Shown here in pieces: positions 1 to 6,445 of a DNA stretch of 16,815 nucleotides; the stretch's first letter is position 1; each line of letters opens with the position of its first letter. Location: NCBI GenBank assembly GCA_023390415.1, contig JAEWCW010000173.1, forward strand, positions 1 to 16,815. Reading direction: 5' to 3'. The notes beneath the pieces are model-generated. The model searched no databases and was not told the DNA's origin. It saw only the letters and a list, made by a program, of their open reading frames with translations. The translations under genes and the position numbers were made by a program. This DNA is from Pseudomonadota bacterium (GTDB taxonomy: Bacteria; Pseudomonadota; Alphaproteobacteria; Sphingomonadales; Sphingomonadaceae).

Positions 1-395
1 CGGCCAAGGCTGCTCCGCCCGCGCCGAAGCCGGCGCCTCCGCCCGTCCCCGGCACCACCCTCGACGGAAGCTGGGATCGGCGTATCTCGCGCGGAATCGT
101 CGCTCCGGACGTGACGGTCGACCTCCACGGCCACAATCTCGCGACCGCCTACGATCTGCTCGACCGGCGGCTCGAGCAGGCGATCGCGTCGGGAGCCCGG
201 GTGGTGCTTCTGATCACCGGCAAGCCGCCGACAAGTGACCGCCGCCCGGTCGCGCGCGGGGCGATCCGTGCCGCAGTCGGCGACTGGCTCCACGCCTCGC
301 GCCACGCGGCGAGCATCGCTGCAGTCCGCAACGCCCATCCCCGCCACGGCGGCCAGGGCGCGCTCTACATCGTGCTGAGACGGGGACGAGGCTGA
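1..395 (+). CDS. Smr/MutS2-type domain protein, 5' end missing
   Basis: The reading frame is open from the left edge (codons begin at base 3), so the N-terminus lies outside the window; about 130 residues are visible. The first visible stretch is Ala/Pro-rich and looks like a flexible linker. It leads into an Smr domain with the TVDLHGHN motif (the LDxHG signature), ITGKP, and a C-terminal HGGQGALYIVLRR segment, which is the usual GGxGAxYVxLRR end of the fold. The family has structure-specific or RNA nuclease activity in several members. Stand-alone alphaproteobacterial Smr proteins have no firmly assigned role. The first ATG-like start inside the visible part, GTG at 111, would cut the domain, so it is not the real start. 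The gene converges on dapE across a 93-base gap holding a REP-like repeat. Confidence 0.88.
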   Translation, partial: AKAAPPAPKPAPPPVPGTTLDGSWDRRISRGIVAPDVTVDLHGHNLATAYDLLDRRLEQAIASGARVVLLITGKPPTSDRRPVARGAIRAAVGDWLHASRHAASIAAVRNAHPRHGGQGALYIVLRRGRG

Positions 396-410
396 ACCTC
401 GCCCGAGACC

Positions 411-436
411 GTCATCCCAGCGAAGGCTGGGATCTC
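411..436 (+). repeat. REP-like hairpin repeat, left copy
   Basis: A 26-base element starts with GTC and contains ATCCCAGC-GAAG-GCTGGGAT, a perfect 8-bp stem with a 4-base loop. It is an inverted copy of 498-523. The two copies differ at two positions, and these pair with each other in the stem (A-T here, G-C in the other copy), so the hairpin is preserved. It lies just after the Smr gene stop and could act as a terminator-like structure, although there is no T-tract. Similar palindromes are widespread intergenic repeats in alphaproteobacteria. Confidence 0.75.
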
Positions 437-488
437 GGCGGGGTTACACTCGGCCCAAATGGGCGACCTGCAGGTCCGCCTGTGCCCT

Positions 489-1658
489 TCACCCCCTGAG
501 ATCCCGGCCTTCGCCGGGATGACGGGAATTGCCCAGGGCGCTCTCGATGACTCGCGCGTAGATCCTTGCCAGCGCTCGAATGTCCTCGATTGCAGCCGCT
601 TCGTCGAGCTTGTGCATGGTGGCGTTGGGAAGGCCGAAGTCGATGACCGGGCAGAGCGCGATCAGGAACCGGCCGTCCGAGGTCCCGCCATGGGTCGAGA
701 GATTGGGGCGGATGCCGGTCTCGGCATGGATGGCGTTGCTGACGATCTCGTAGATTGGTCCCGCCGGCGTCAAGAAGGCCTCGCCGGAGATCTTCGCCTC
801 CACCTTGGTTCCCGGAGCCGCCGCCTCGGCCGTGCGGCGGACGAGCTCCACCAGGTCCACGCCCTTGTGGAGGTCGTTGAAACGGATGTTGAGCTGCGCG
901 CGGGCAAATCCGGGAATGACGTTGGTCGCCCGGCTCGACGTGTCGACGGCGGTGATCTCGAGGTTGGAGGGCTGGAAGGCGTCGCTGCCCTGGTCCAGCT
1001 CGAGCGCGTCGAGCGCCGCGATCACCCGCGCCAGCTTCGGCACTGGATTGTCGGCACGGTGGGGATAGGCGACGTGGCCCTGGGTCCCCGGCACCTCGAT
1101 CCACATATTGACCGAGCCGCGGCGGCCGATCTTCACGACGTCGCCGAGCCGCGCTTCGGAGGTCGGCTCGCCGATCAGGATCATGTCCGGCCTGATCCCG
1201 CGCTCCTTCATCCAGCCGATCAAGGCGGGCGTGCCGTAGGTCGCCGGGCCTTCCTCATCGCCGGTGATGATCAGGCTGAGCGTTCCGGGATGGTCCCGGA
1301 CCTCGGCGGCGGCGGCGACGAAGGCGGCGATCCCGCCCTTCATGTCGACGACCCCGCGGCCGTGGAGCAGCGCGCCGCGCTCGACCGGCTCAAACGGGTC
1401 GGTCGCCCAGCCCTCGCCGGGCGGGACGACGTCGAGATGGCCGGCGAACCCGAAATGCGGGCCGCCCGAGCCGCGCGACGCGAACAGATTCTCGACCGGC
1501 CCGTCCGGCGCCTCGCCAGCGACGAATCGTTCCACCGAGAAGCCGATCGAGGCCAGCGCCTCCTCAAGCACGTCGAAGACCGCGCCGGTGGCGGGGGTCA
1601 CGCTCGGACAGGCGACGAGTCGTTTCGTCAGCTCAACGGGATCGATTGCTCCACTCAT
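489..1658 (-). CDS. dapE: Succinyl-diaminopimelate desuccinylase
   Basis: This cytoplasmic M20-family di-zinc hydrolase removes succinate from N-succinyl-LL-2,6-diaminopimelate in the lysine and peptidoglycan meso-DAP pathway. At 389 aa it is slightly longer than the usual 375-380. The expected residues are all visible: H74 and D76 in GHLDVV, bridging D105 in GRGVVDMKGG, catalytic E135 and ligand E136 in TGDEEGPA, E164 in GEPTS, and H349 in NATMHK. The THGGTSDGRF substrate-site motif is at 322-331. The start is ATG with only a weak AGGT upstream. The last 11 or so residues (SRHPGEGRDLRG) are encoded by a REP-like repeat and look like a recoded tail rather than family sequence. It diverges from the cupin gene with a 35-base gap, so promoters must be compact or overlap. 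Confidence 0.96.
   Translation of the reverse strand: MSGAIDPVELTKRLVACPSVTPATGAVFDVLEEALASIGFSVERFVAGEAPDGPVENLFASRGSGGPHFGFAGHLDVVPPGEGWATDPFEPVERGALLHGRGVVDMKGGIAAFVAAAAEVRDHPGTLSLIITGDEEGPATYGTPALIGWMKERGIRPDMILIGEPTSEARLGDVVKIGRRGSVNMWIEVPGTQGHVAYPHRADNPVPKLARVIAALDALELDQGSDAFQPSNLEITAVDTSSRATNVIPGFARAQLNIRFNDLHKGVDLVELVRRTAEAAAPGTKVEAKISGEAFLTPAGPIYEIVSNAIHAETGIRPNLSTHGGTSDGRFLIALCPVIDFGLPNATMHKLDEAAAIEDIRALARIYARVIESALGNSRHPGEGRDLRG
498..523 (-). repeat. REP-like hairpin repeat, right copy, inside the dapE 3' end
   Basis: This is the reverse-complement partner of 411-436, matching at 24 of 26 positions. Its stem is ATCCCGGC/GCCGGGAT with loop CTTC on the plus strand. Unlike the left copy it lies within coding sequence: read on the minus strand it encodes the DapE tail residues around RHPGEGRDL. 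Between the two copies sits a further imperfect palindrome centred on ACCTGCAGGT near 464-482, so the pair resembles a REP doublet (BIME/REPIN-like) unit. Confidence 0.75.
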
Positions 1659-1693
1659 CCCGGCGACCTAGCATCGCAGGCGGGAGAAAGACC

Positions 1694-2143
1694 ATGCCGA
1701 AGCTCGATCTCGACTCGATCGAATCCACCAACCGCACCGGCTATCCGCCACCTTTCGCCGAGATGATGGCGAAGCGCCATTACCGAAGGCTCGCGGGCCC
1801 GGCGGGGATCGAGGATTTCGGGGTGAGCCATGTCACGCTCGAGCCGGGCGGGATCTCGAGCCAGCGCCACTGGCACGAGGGCGAGGACGAGCTGGTCGTC
1901 ATGCTGGCCGGCGAGGCGGTTCTCGTCGAGGAGGGGCGGGAGAGCGTGCTTCGTCCCGGCGACCTCGCCGCCTTCCCGAAGGGCGTCGCGGACGGGCACC
2001 ACTTGGTCAACCGCAGCACGTCCCCCTGCATCTTCGTCGCCATCGGCAAGCCGGCGACCAGCGACTGCCATTATCCGGACATCGACATGCGCCTCGACGC
2101 CGCGACCAATGCCTATGTGCACAGGGACGGCACGCCTTATTGA
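1694..2143 (+). CDS. Small single-domain cupin protein
   Basis: A 149-residue protein forming one cupin beta-barrel. Cupin motif 1 is visible as QRHWHEGEDELVVMLAGE, with two His and a Glu that normally bind a metal. Motif 2 is PGDLAAFPKGVADGHHLVN, where the second His pair supplies the last ligand. Members range from isomerases and dioxygenases to sugar- or signal-binding proteins, so the substrate cannot be assigned. I chose ATG 1694 because GGGAGAAAG lies just upstream. An in-frame ATG at 1646 would overlap the dapE start and lacks a comparable ribosome site. The last 7 bases overlap the 3' end of the convergent glutathione S-transferase gene. No signal peptide is seen, so it is probably cytoplasmic. 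Confidence 0.85.
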   Translation: MPKLDLDSIESTNRTGYPPPFAEMMAKRHYRRLAGPAGIEDFGVSHVTLEPGGISSQRHWHEGEDELVVMLAGEAVLVEEGRESVLRPGDLAAFPKGVADGHHLVNRSTSPCIFVAIGKPATSDCHYPDIDMRLDAATNAYVHRDGTPY

Positions 2144-2808
2144 GCGGCCTCGGGCGGCTCGTAGCGCTCGATCACCCAGGGCTCGTGCTGCGCCGCCTCG
2201 ATCCAGTCGCGCATCCATTGGTGATCGAGCACCGCCTCCATATAGGCGGCGGCGAAGCGCGGCACCGGGATCGAGTAAGTGACGAAGCGGGTGACGACCG
2301 GGGCGAACATGATGTCCGCCGCGCTATAGGTGCCGAACAGGTAGGGGCCGCCATTGCCGTGGCGCGCGCGGGCCTGCGCCCAGAGCTCCATGATCCGGCC
2401 GATCTCGGCGCGGACCGCGTCGCTGATCTCCTTGCCGGGGAAGCCGGAGCGGAGGTTCATCGGACATTCGCGGCGGAGGTTCTCGAAGCTCGAGTGCATT
2501 TCCGACGCCATCGAGCGGGCCATTCCGCGGGCGGTGTCGTCCGCCGGCCAGAAGCGGTCGCGGTCGGTCTTGTCGGCGAGCCATTCGATGATGGCGAGGC
2601 TGTCCCAGATCACCGCCTTGTCGTCCCACAGGACCGGCACCTTGCCGCCCGACGGCGCGAACTCGTCGCCGTTGCGCTTCCGCTCCCACTCCTCGTCGAA
2701 GAGGGGGACGGTGATCTCCTCGAACGGCAGGCCGGACTGCTTCACGGCCAGCCAGCCGCGCAGCGACCAGGAGGAATAGGCCTTGTTGCCGATGATGAGC
2801 TTCAGCAA
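2137..2808 (-). CDS. Glutathione S-transferase family protein
   Basis: A 223-residue cytosolic GST-fold protein. The N-terminal thioredoxin-like domain spans roughly residues 1-80. It has an N-terminal NKAYSSWSLRGWL segment whose Ser is the likely glutathione-activating residue, a KVPVLWDD segment with the conserved cis-Pro, and WDSLAIIEWL, where the usual Glu-Ser glutathione-binding pair appears as Asp-Ser. A helical domain follows. The family conjugates or reduces electrophiles with glutathione; the substrate is unknown. The start is TTG, supported by a strong AGGAGG at 2815-2820 six bases away; no ATG is nearby in frame. It lies 26 bases after engB and is probably the last gene of the rpmH operon. 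Its stop lies inside the 3' end of the cupin gene. Confidence 0.88.
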   Translation of the reverse strand: MLKLIIGNKAYSSWSLRGWLAVKQSGLPFEEITVPLFDEEWERKRNGDEFAPSGGKVPVLWDDKAVIWDSLAIIEWLADKTDRDRFWPADDTARGMARSMASEMHSSFENLRRECPMNLRSGFPGKEISDAVRAEIGRIMELWAQARARHGNGGPYLFGTYSAADIMFAPVVTRFVTYSIPVPRFAAAYMEAVLDHQWMRDWIEAAQHEPWVIERYEPPEAAQ

Positions 2809-2834
2809 TGCAATCCTCCTCCTCAGTCACACGG

Positions 2835-3476
2835 TCAGGCGGCCGCGGCCTCCAGCACCTTCCGTCTCAACTGATCGATACCCAGACCGGTTTCGCTCGA
2901 CGTGACGACGATTTCGGGATGGGCGGCGCTGTGGCTGCGCGCCTCGGCGGCGGTGGCCGCCGTCACCGCCTCGAGCTCCGAGGCCTTGATCTTGTCCGCC
3001 TTGGTGAGAACCAGGTGGTAGCCGACGGCGGCGTCATCGAGCATCTTCATGACCTCGCGGTCGATGTCCTTGAGGCCGTGGCGGGCATCGACGAGGACGA
3101 GCGCCCGCTTCAGAACGGCGCGGCCGCGCAGATAGTCGTTCACCAGGAAGCGCCACTTCTTGACGACGTCCTTGGGCGCCTTCGCGAAGCCGTAGCCGGG
3201 CATGTCGACGAGGCGGAATCGCAGGGGATCGCCGACGTCGAAGAAGTTGAGCTCCTGCGTGCGGCCGGGCGTGTTGGAGGTCCGCGCCAGGCCGATGCGG
3301 TTGGTGAGCTTGTTGAGCAGCGACGACTTGCCGACGTTCGAGCGGCCGGCGAAGGCGATCTCCGGCGCCTCCGGATCGGGCAGGAACTTCAGCGACGGCG
3401 CCGACTTCAGGAACGAGATCGGCCCGGAAAAGACCTTCCGGGCCGTCTCGTCGAGGGCGTCCTCGCCGTCGCTCAC
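2835..3476 (-). CDS. engB: Ribosome biogenesis GTP-binding protein EngB/YihA/YsxC
   Basis: A TrmE-Era-EngA-EngB-Septin-like GTPase required for large ribosomal subunit maturation in bacteria studied, acting in the cytoplasm. At 213 residues it has the normal family length. Nucleotide motifs are in order: G1 GRSNVGKS at 44-51, G2 threonine in NTPGRTQ near 69-72, G3 DMPG at 91-94, G4 TKAD at 158-161, and G5 TSSE around 192-195. The start is GTG at 3474-3476, whose bases overlap the yidC stop as GTGA, so translation is probably coupled. The purine run before it (GGAAGAAGAA) serves both as ribosome site and as codons for the basic YidC tail. The same frame stays open far into yidC, but that part has no EngB-like sequence. 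Confidence 0.95.
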   Translation of the reverse strand: MSDGEDALDETARKVFSGPISFLKSAPSLKFLPDPEAPEIAFAGRSNVGKSSLLNKLTNRIGLARTSNTPGRTQELNFFDVGDPLRFRLVDMPGYGFAKAPKDVVKKWRFLVNDYLRGRAVLKRALVLVDARHGLKDIDREVMKMLDDAAVGYHLVLTKADKIKASELEAVTAATAAEARSHSAAHPEIVVTSSETGLGIDQLRRKVLEAAAA

Positions 3477-5257
3477 TTCTTCTTCCGCCGGCCCTTGCCG
3501 CCGCCGCCGGTCGCATCCGCGATGACCTCGGCAGCAGCGGCTGCGGGTGCCGCCGCAGCGGCGGAAGCAGGCTCGCTCTTCAGGCCCGGGTAGCGGGAAT
3601 AGAGCCACTTCTGCTGGGCGATGGTGAGGATGTTGCCGGTCAGCCAGTAGAGCTGGAGGCCCGCCGCGAACGGCGCCATCACCACCATCAGCACCCACGG
3701 CATGAAGGCGAAGACCTGCTTCTGGACCGGGTCCATCGGGGCCGGATTGAGCCGCATCTGCAGCCACATGGTGAAGGCGACGAGGATCGGCAGGATTCCG
3801 ATCGCGATGATCGACGGCGGCTGGAAGGACAGGAAGCCGAACAGGTTGACCGGGGTCATCGGATCCGGCGCCGAAAGGTCGCGCAGCCACAAGGCGAAGG
3901 GCTCGTGGCGCATCTCCACCGCGAGCATCAGCACCTTGTAGAGCGCATACCAGATCGGGATCTGGAGCAGGATCGGAAGGCAGCCCGCCATCGGGTTCAC
4001 CTTCTCCTCCTTGTAGAGCTTCAGCATCTCCTGCTGCATGCGCGGCTTGTCGTCCTTGTAGCGCTCCTGCAGCTGCTTGATCTTGGGCTGGAGCACCCGC
4101 ATCGCCGCCATCGAGGCGAACTGCTTCTGCGCGATCGGGAAGAGCAGGAGCCGGACGATGAAGGTCAAGGCGATGATCGCGAAGCCGAAATTGCCGATGA
4201 GATGGAACAGCCAGCTCAAGAGCGAGAAGATCGGCTTCATGAACCATTCGAACCAGCCCCAGTCGATCGCCTTGTCGAGGCGGGGCACGCCGCCTTCCGT
4301 GTAGCGCTCGAGCAGCTCGATCTCCTTGGCGCCGGCGAAGAGCCGCGACGTGTAGGAGATTCCGCGGCCGGGCTGGACGATGGTCGGCGCGGCCTGGAAA
4401 TCGGCCTGGAAGCTGTTGGTCTGGGCGTTGTGGCGGAAAGCGGTCTCGACGCTGCCATTCTGGGCGGGGACGATCGCCGCGAGCCAATATTTGTCGGTGA
4501 AGCCGAGCCAGCCGCCGGTCGAGTTCTGGATCTGGTTGCCCGCCTCGGCGACGTCGGACCAGTTGGAATCGTAATTGGCCGTGTCGTTGAAAAAGCCGAC
4601 CGGGCCGACATGCATGGTCCAGCTGTCGGGGTCCGGCGAAGCGCCGATTCGGTTGATCAGCGCGTAGGGGCGGAGCGCGATCGGCCCTGCGCCGCGATTG
4701 TGGACCCGCTGCTCGGCGGTAAACATGTAGCCGTCGTCGACCGAGAGCACGATCTCGAAGAGCTGCCCCTGGCCGTTGTCCCAGCTCAGAGTGACTGGAT
4801 TGCCCGGCGAGAGGACGTTGCCGCTGGCGCGCCAGATCGTCTCGTTGTTCGGCGCTGCGAGGCCCTCGCCGCTCCAGCCGAAGCTGCCGAAATAGGCATG
4901 GCCCGCGCCCTCCGGCGCGAACAGGCGCACGGGCGGCGAGTCGGGATCGATGGTCTGGCGGTGGGTGGTGAGAAGGAGGTCGTCGATCCGGGCGCCGCGG
5001 AGGTTCACCGAGCCGCGAAGGCGCGGGGTCTCGATCCGGAGGCGCGGAGCCGGCTGACGCTGCGCAGCCGTCTGCGCCTGCTGCTGCGGGCCCGCCGGCG
5101 TGGCGCTCGGCTGCTGGACCGGCTGGCTGCGGCCGTCGATGATCTTCGTCGAGGGTTCGCTGGCGGTCGGGAAATAGCGCTCGGTCAGAGCGCTCCAGCC
5201 GAACAGGACGATCGCCGACAGGACGATCGCCAGGATCATGTTACGATGCTCGTTCAC
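3473..5257 (-). CDS. yidC: Membrane protein insertase YidC
   Basis: YidC inserts and folds inner-membrane proteins, alone or with SecYEG. At 594 residues it has the Gram-negative long form. There is an N-terminal anchor at about 7-25, a Pro/Gln/Ala linker at about 45-72, a periplasmic beta-sandwich domain to about 330, and then five conserved membrane segments, near 345-372, 424-446, 482-502 and 516-540 plus a short hairpin. The groove arginine is R369 in FIVRLLLFP. The coiled cytoplasmic loop at 376-420 and the GCLPILLQIPIW segment match the family. The C-terminus is Ala-rich and ends in GRRKKK, a basic tail that may contact ribosomes. The start is GTG, with GAGGGG at the yidD stop 10 bases before it. 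It overlaps engB by 4 bases. Confidence 0.97.
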   Translation of the reverse strand: MNEHRNMILAIVLSAIVLFGWSALTERYFPTASEPSTKIIDGRSQPVQQPSATPAGPQQQAQTAAQRQPAPRLRIETPRLRGSVNLRGARIDDLLLTTHRQTIDPDSPPVRLFAPEGAGHAYFGSFGWSGEGLAAPNNETIWRASGNVLSPGNPVTLSWDNGQGQLFEIVLSVDDGYMFTAEQRVHNRGAGPIALRPYALINRIGASPDPDSWTMHVGPVGFFNDTANYDSNWSDVAEAGNQIQNSTGGWLGFTDKYWLAAIVPAQNGSVETAFRHNAQTNSFQADFQAAPTIVQPGRGISYTSRLFAGAKEIELLERYTEGGVPRLDKAIDWGWFEWFMKPIFSLLSWLFHLIGNFGFAIIALTFIVRLLLFPIAQKQFASMAAMRVLQPKIKQLQERYKDDKPRMQQEMLKLYKEEKVNPMAGCLPILLQIPIWYALYKVLMLAVEMRHEPFALWLRDLSAPDPMTPVNLFGFLSFQPPSIIAIGILPILVAFTMWLQMRLNPAPMDPVQKQVFAFMPWVLMVVMAPFAAGLQLYWLTGNILTIAQQKWLYSRYPGLKSEPASAAAAAPAAAAAEVIADATGGGGKGRRKKK

Positions 5258-5267
5258 CTAAATCCCC

Positions 5268-5480
5268 TCAAGGTACCGGGTCGTAGCCAGAACCCCCCCA
5301 GGGGTGGCAACGGGCGAGGCGCCTGGCGGCCAGCCAGCTTCCGCGAAGCGCCCCATAGCGCCGAAGCGCGGTGATTGCATAGGCCGAGCAGCTGGGCTGG
5401 AAGCGGCAGCTCGGCGGAAGAATTGCGGACGGGCCGACCTGCCAGCCGCGCGCGATCAGGATGAGCAGCTTGGCGATCAT
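5268..5480 (-). CDS. yidD: Membrane protein insertion efficiency factor YidD
   Basis: A 70-residue protein that associates with the inner membrane through an amphipathic N-terminus (MIAKLLILIARGWQ) and improves YidC-dependent insertion. Family hallmarks are visible: the CRFQPSCSAYA segment at about residues 25-36, followed by the HPWGGSGYDPVP end, with three conserved cysteines. The ATG overlaps the rnpA stop as ATGA, and its own stop lies 10 bases before yidC, so the three genes are almost certainly co-translated. Length and position between rnpA and yidC match the normal bacterial arrangement. Confidence 0.95.
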   Translation of the reverse strand: MIAKLLILIARGWQVGPSAILPPSCRFQPSCSAYAITALRRYGALRGSWLAARRLARCHPWGGSGYDPVP

Positions 5481-5803
5481 CGTGCCGCCTTTGCGAGCGC
5501 CTTGCGGAGCTCGTCGCGAAGCGCGCTGAAATCGCGCTCGATCCCGCCGGAGCGGCCGATCAGGACATGATCGGCGCCGGCCAGGCCGGCCTCCGGCAGA
5601 ACCTCGCGGGCAAGCGCCCGGAAGCGGCGCTTCATCCGGTTGCGGACGATGGCGCCGCCGATCTTCTTGGTGACGGTGATTCCGAGCCGCATGGTCGGAT
5701 CGTCGTCGCCGCGCGGGCGGACGAGAAGGACGAAGCCGGGCATCGGCGCGCGCCGGCCGCGATTGGCGGCGAGGAAGTCGGCGCGCCGGGTGAGCGTCGT
5801 CAG
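5477..5803 (-). CDS. rnpA: Ribonuclease P protein component (start uncertain, possibly CTG)
   Basis: The protein subunit of RNase P helps the catalytic RNA bind pre-tRNA and remove its 5' leader. Visible features are the N-terminal LTRRADFLAANRG segment, the ITVTKKIGGAIVRNRMKRRFR helix with the RNR signature (residues 54-56 if CTG is used), and the normal C-terminal helix. The stop overlaps yidD as ATGA. The start is odd: between the rpmH stop and the conserved core there is no in-frame ATG, GTG or TTG. CTG at 5803, with a weak GAGAG 4 bases upstream, would give 108 residues, a normal family length, and is given here. An ATG at 5743 would lose the conserved N-terminus. The frame is also open through rpmH to an ATG at 5959, which would give 160 residues. 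Confidence 0.9.
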   Translation of the reverse strand: MTTLTRRADFLAANRGRRAPMPGFVLLVRPRGDDDPTMRLGITVTKKIGGAIVRNRMKRRFRALAREVLPEAGLAGADHVLIGRSGGIERDFSALRDELRKALAKAAR

Positions 5804-5817
5804 GACGCTCTCGGGGC

Positions 5818-5952
5818 TTAGGCCGACAGCGTCTTGCGGCCGCGGGCGCGGCGGGCGGCCAGGACCTTGCGGCCGCCGACGGTCGCCGTGCGGGCCCGGA
5901 AGCCGTGACGCCGCTTGCGCACGAGATTGCTCGGCTGGAAAGTGCGCTTCAT
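5818..5952 (-). CDS. rpmH: 50S ribosomal protein L34
   Basis: A 44-residue, very basic protein beginning MKRTFQPSNLVRKRRHGFRA and ending RGRKTLSA, typical of L34, which binds 23S rRNA in the large subunit. Length and sequence match the family throughout. The ATG is preceded by GAGG with an 8-base spacing, a normal ribosome site. It is the first gene of the minus-strand cluster, ending 14 bases before the proposed CTG start of rnpA. An out-of-frame ATG lies 7 bases upstream of its start and opens into the rnpA frame. The leader from the proposed promoter is roughly 55 bases long. Confidence 0.97.
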   Translation of the reverse strand: MKRTFQPSNLVRKRRHGFRARTATVGGRKVLAARRARGRKTLSA

Positions 5953-6014
5953 CGCTCATACCTCGAAAACTGAATTGAAAAGGGCCACCGTCCCCGGCGG
6001 CCTCGTCGGGGGCG

Positions 6015-6043
6015 CGGATAGGGAAAGCACGTCCCAAAGTCAA
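6015..6043 (-). promoter_or_regulatory. Putative sigma-70-type promoter of the rpmH operon
   Basis: On the minus strand TTGACT (6043-6038, five of six -35 consensus bases) is followed after exactly 17 bases by TATCCG (6020-6015, three of six -10 bases). It points at rpmH, placing transcription start about 55 bases before the rpmH ATG. The -35 box includes the stop codon of the upstream PGPGW gene. A weak -10 with a good TTGAC is common in alphaproteobacteria. No experimental support is visible. Confidence 0.5.
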
Positions 6044-6363
6044 TCGTCGGCGATGACGGCATGGGCCTCGGCGCGGGCCTTCGCGATCTCCTCGCGCCGG
6101 CGCGCGCTCTGGCGCCTGAGCCCCCAATCCGCCCAGCGCCCCTTGTTGGGATGCTTCTTCTTGAAACGGACGTAGATGCGCTTGGCCACTCCGCTATATT
6201 TGAGGACGAGGCTGAGCCCCGCCGCGAAAACGACGACACCGCCGGGGCCCGGGATCGGGCCGACGAGGGGCGTGATCGCGATCAGCAGGCAGCCGATCCC
6301 GACCAGGGTGTAACGCACCGGCCGCGTCCTCGACAGCGCGGCCCATCTCTCTCTCAACGCCAT
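6040..6363 (-). CDS. PGPGW-family putative transmembrane protein
   Basis: A 107-residue small membrane protein of unknown function. Residues about 18-57 form two hydrophobic segments joined by VGPIPGPGG, the loop that names the PGPGW putative transmembrane protein family. The C-terminal third is strongly basic and hydrophilic (KKKHPNKGRWADW, then an Arg/Ala/Glu helix), probably cytoplasmic. I chose ATG 6363 with GGA five bases upstream; an in-frame ATG at 6411 with a GGAA would add 16 residues. It diverges from yifB. It is in the same direction as the rpmH operon, whose putative -35 box overlaps its stop, so some read-through is possible. Confidence 0.75.
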   Translation of the reverse strand: MALRERWAALSRTRPVRYTLVGIGCLLIAITPLVGPIPGPGGVVVFAAGLSLVLKYSGVAKRIYVRFKKKHPNKGRWADWGLRRQSARRREEIAKARAEAHAVIADD

Positions 6364-6445
6364 TAGGTCCAATCTGGTGTCGATGCCGGCTTCCGTCAAA
6401 CCTCCCCCCATGCTGAAGCGTTCCGAGGCAAGGCGGGGGCAGTCG

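Noticed and set aside
2835..4487. A 550-codon frame that could be read as a fusion ending in EngB
   Set aside because: The part before 3476 is an out-of-frame reading of yidC with no known domain. EngB has a normal length from GTG 3476.
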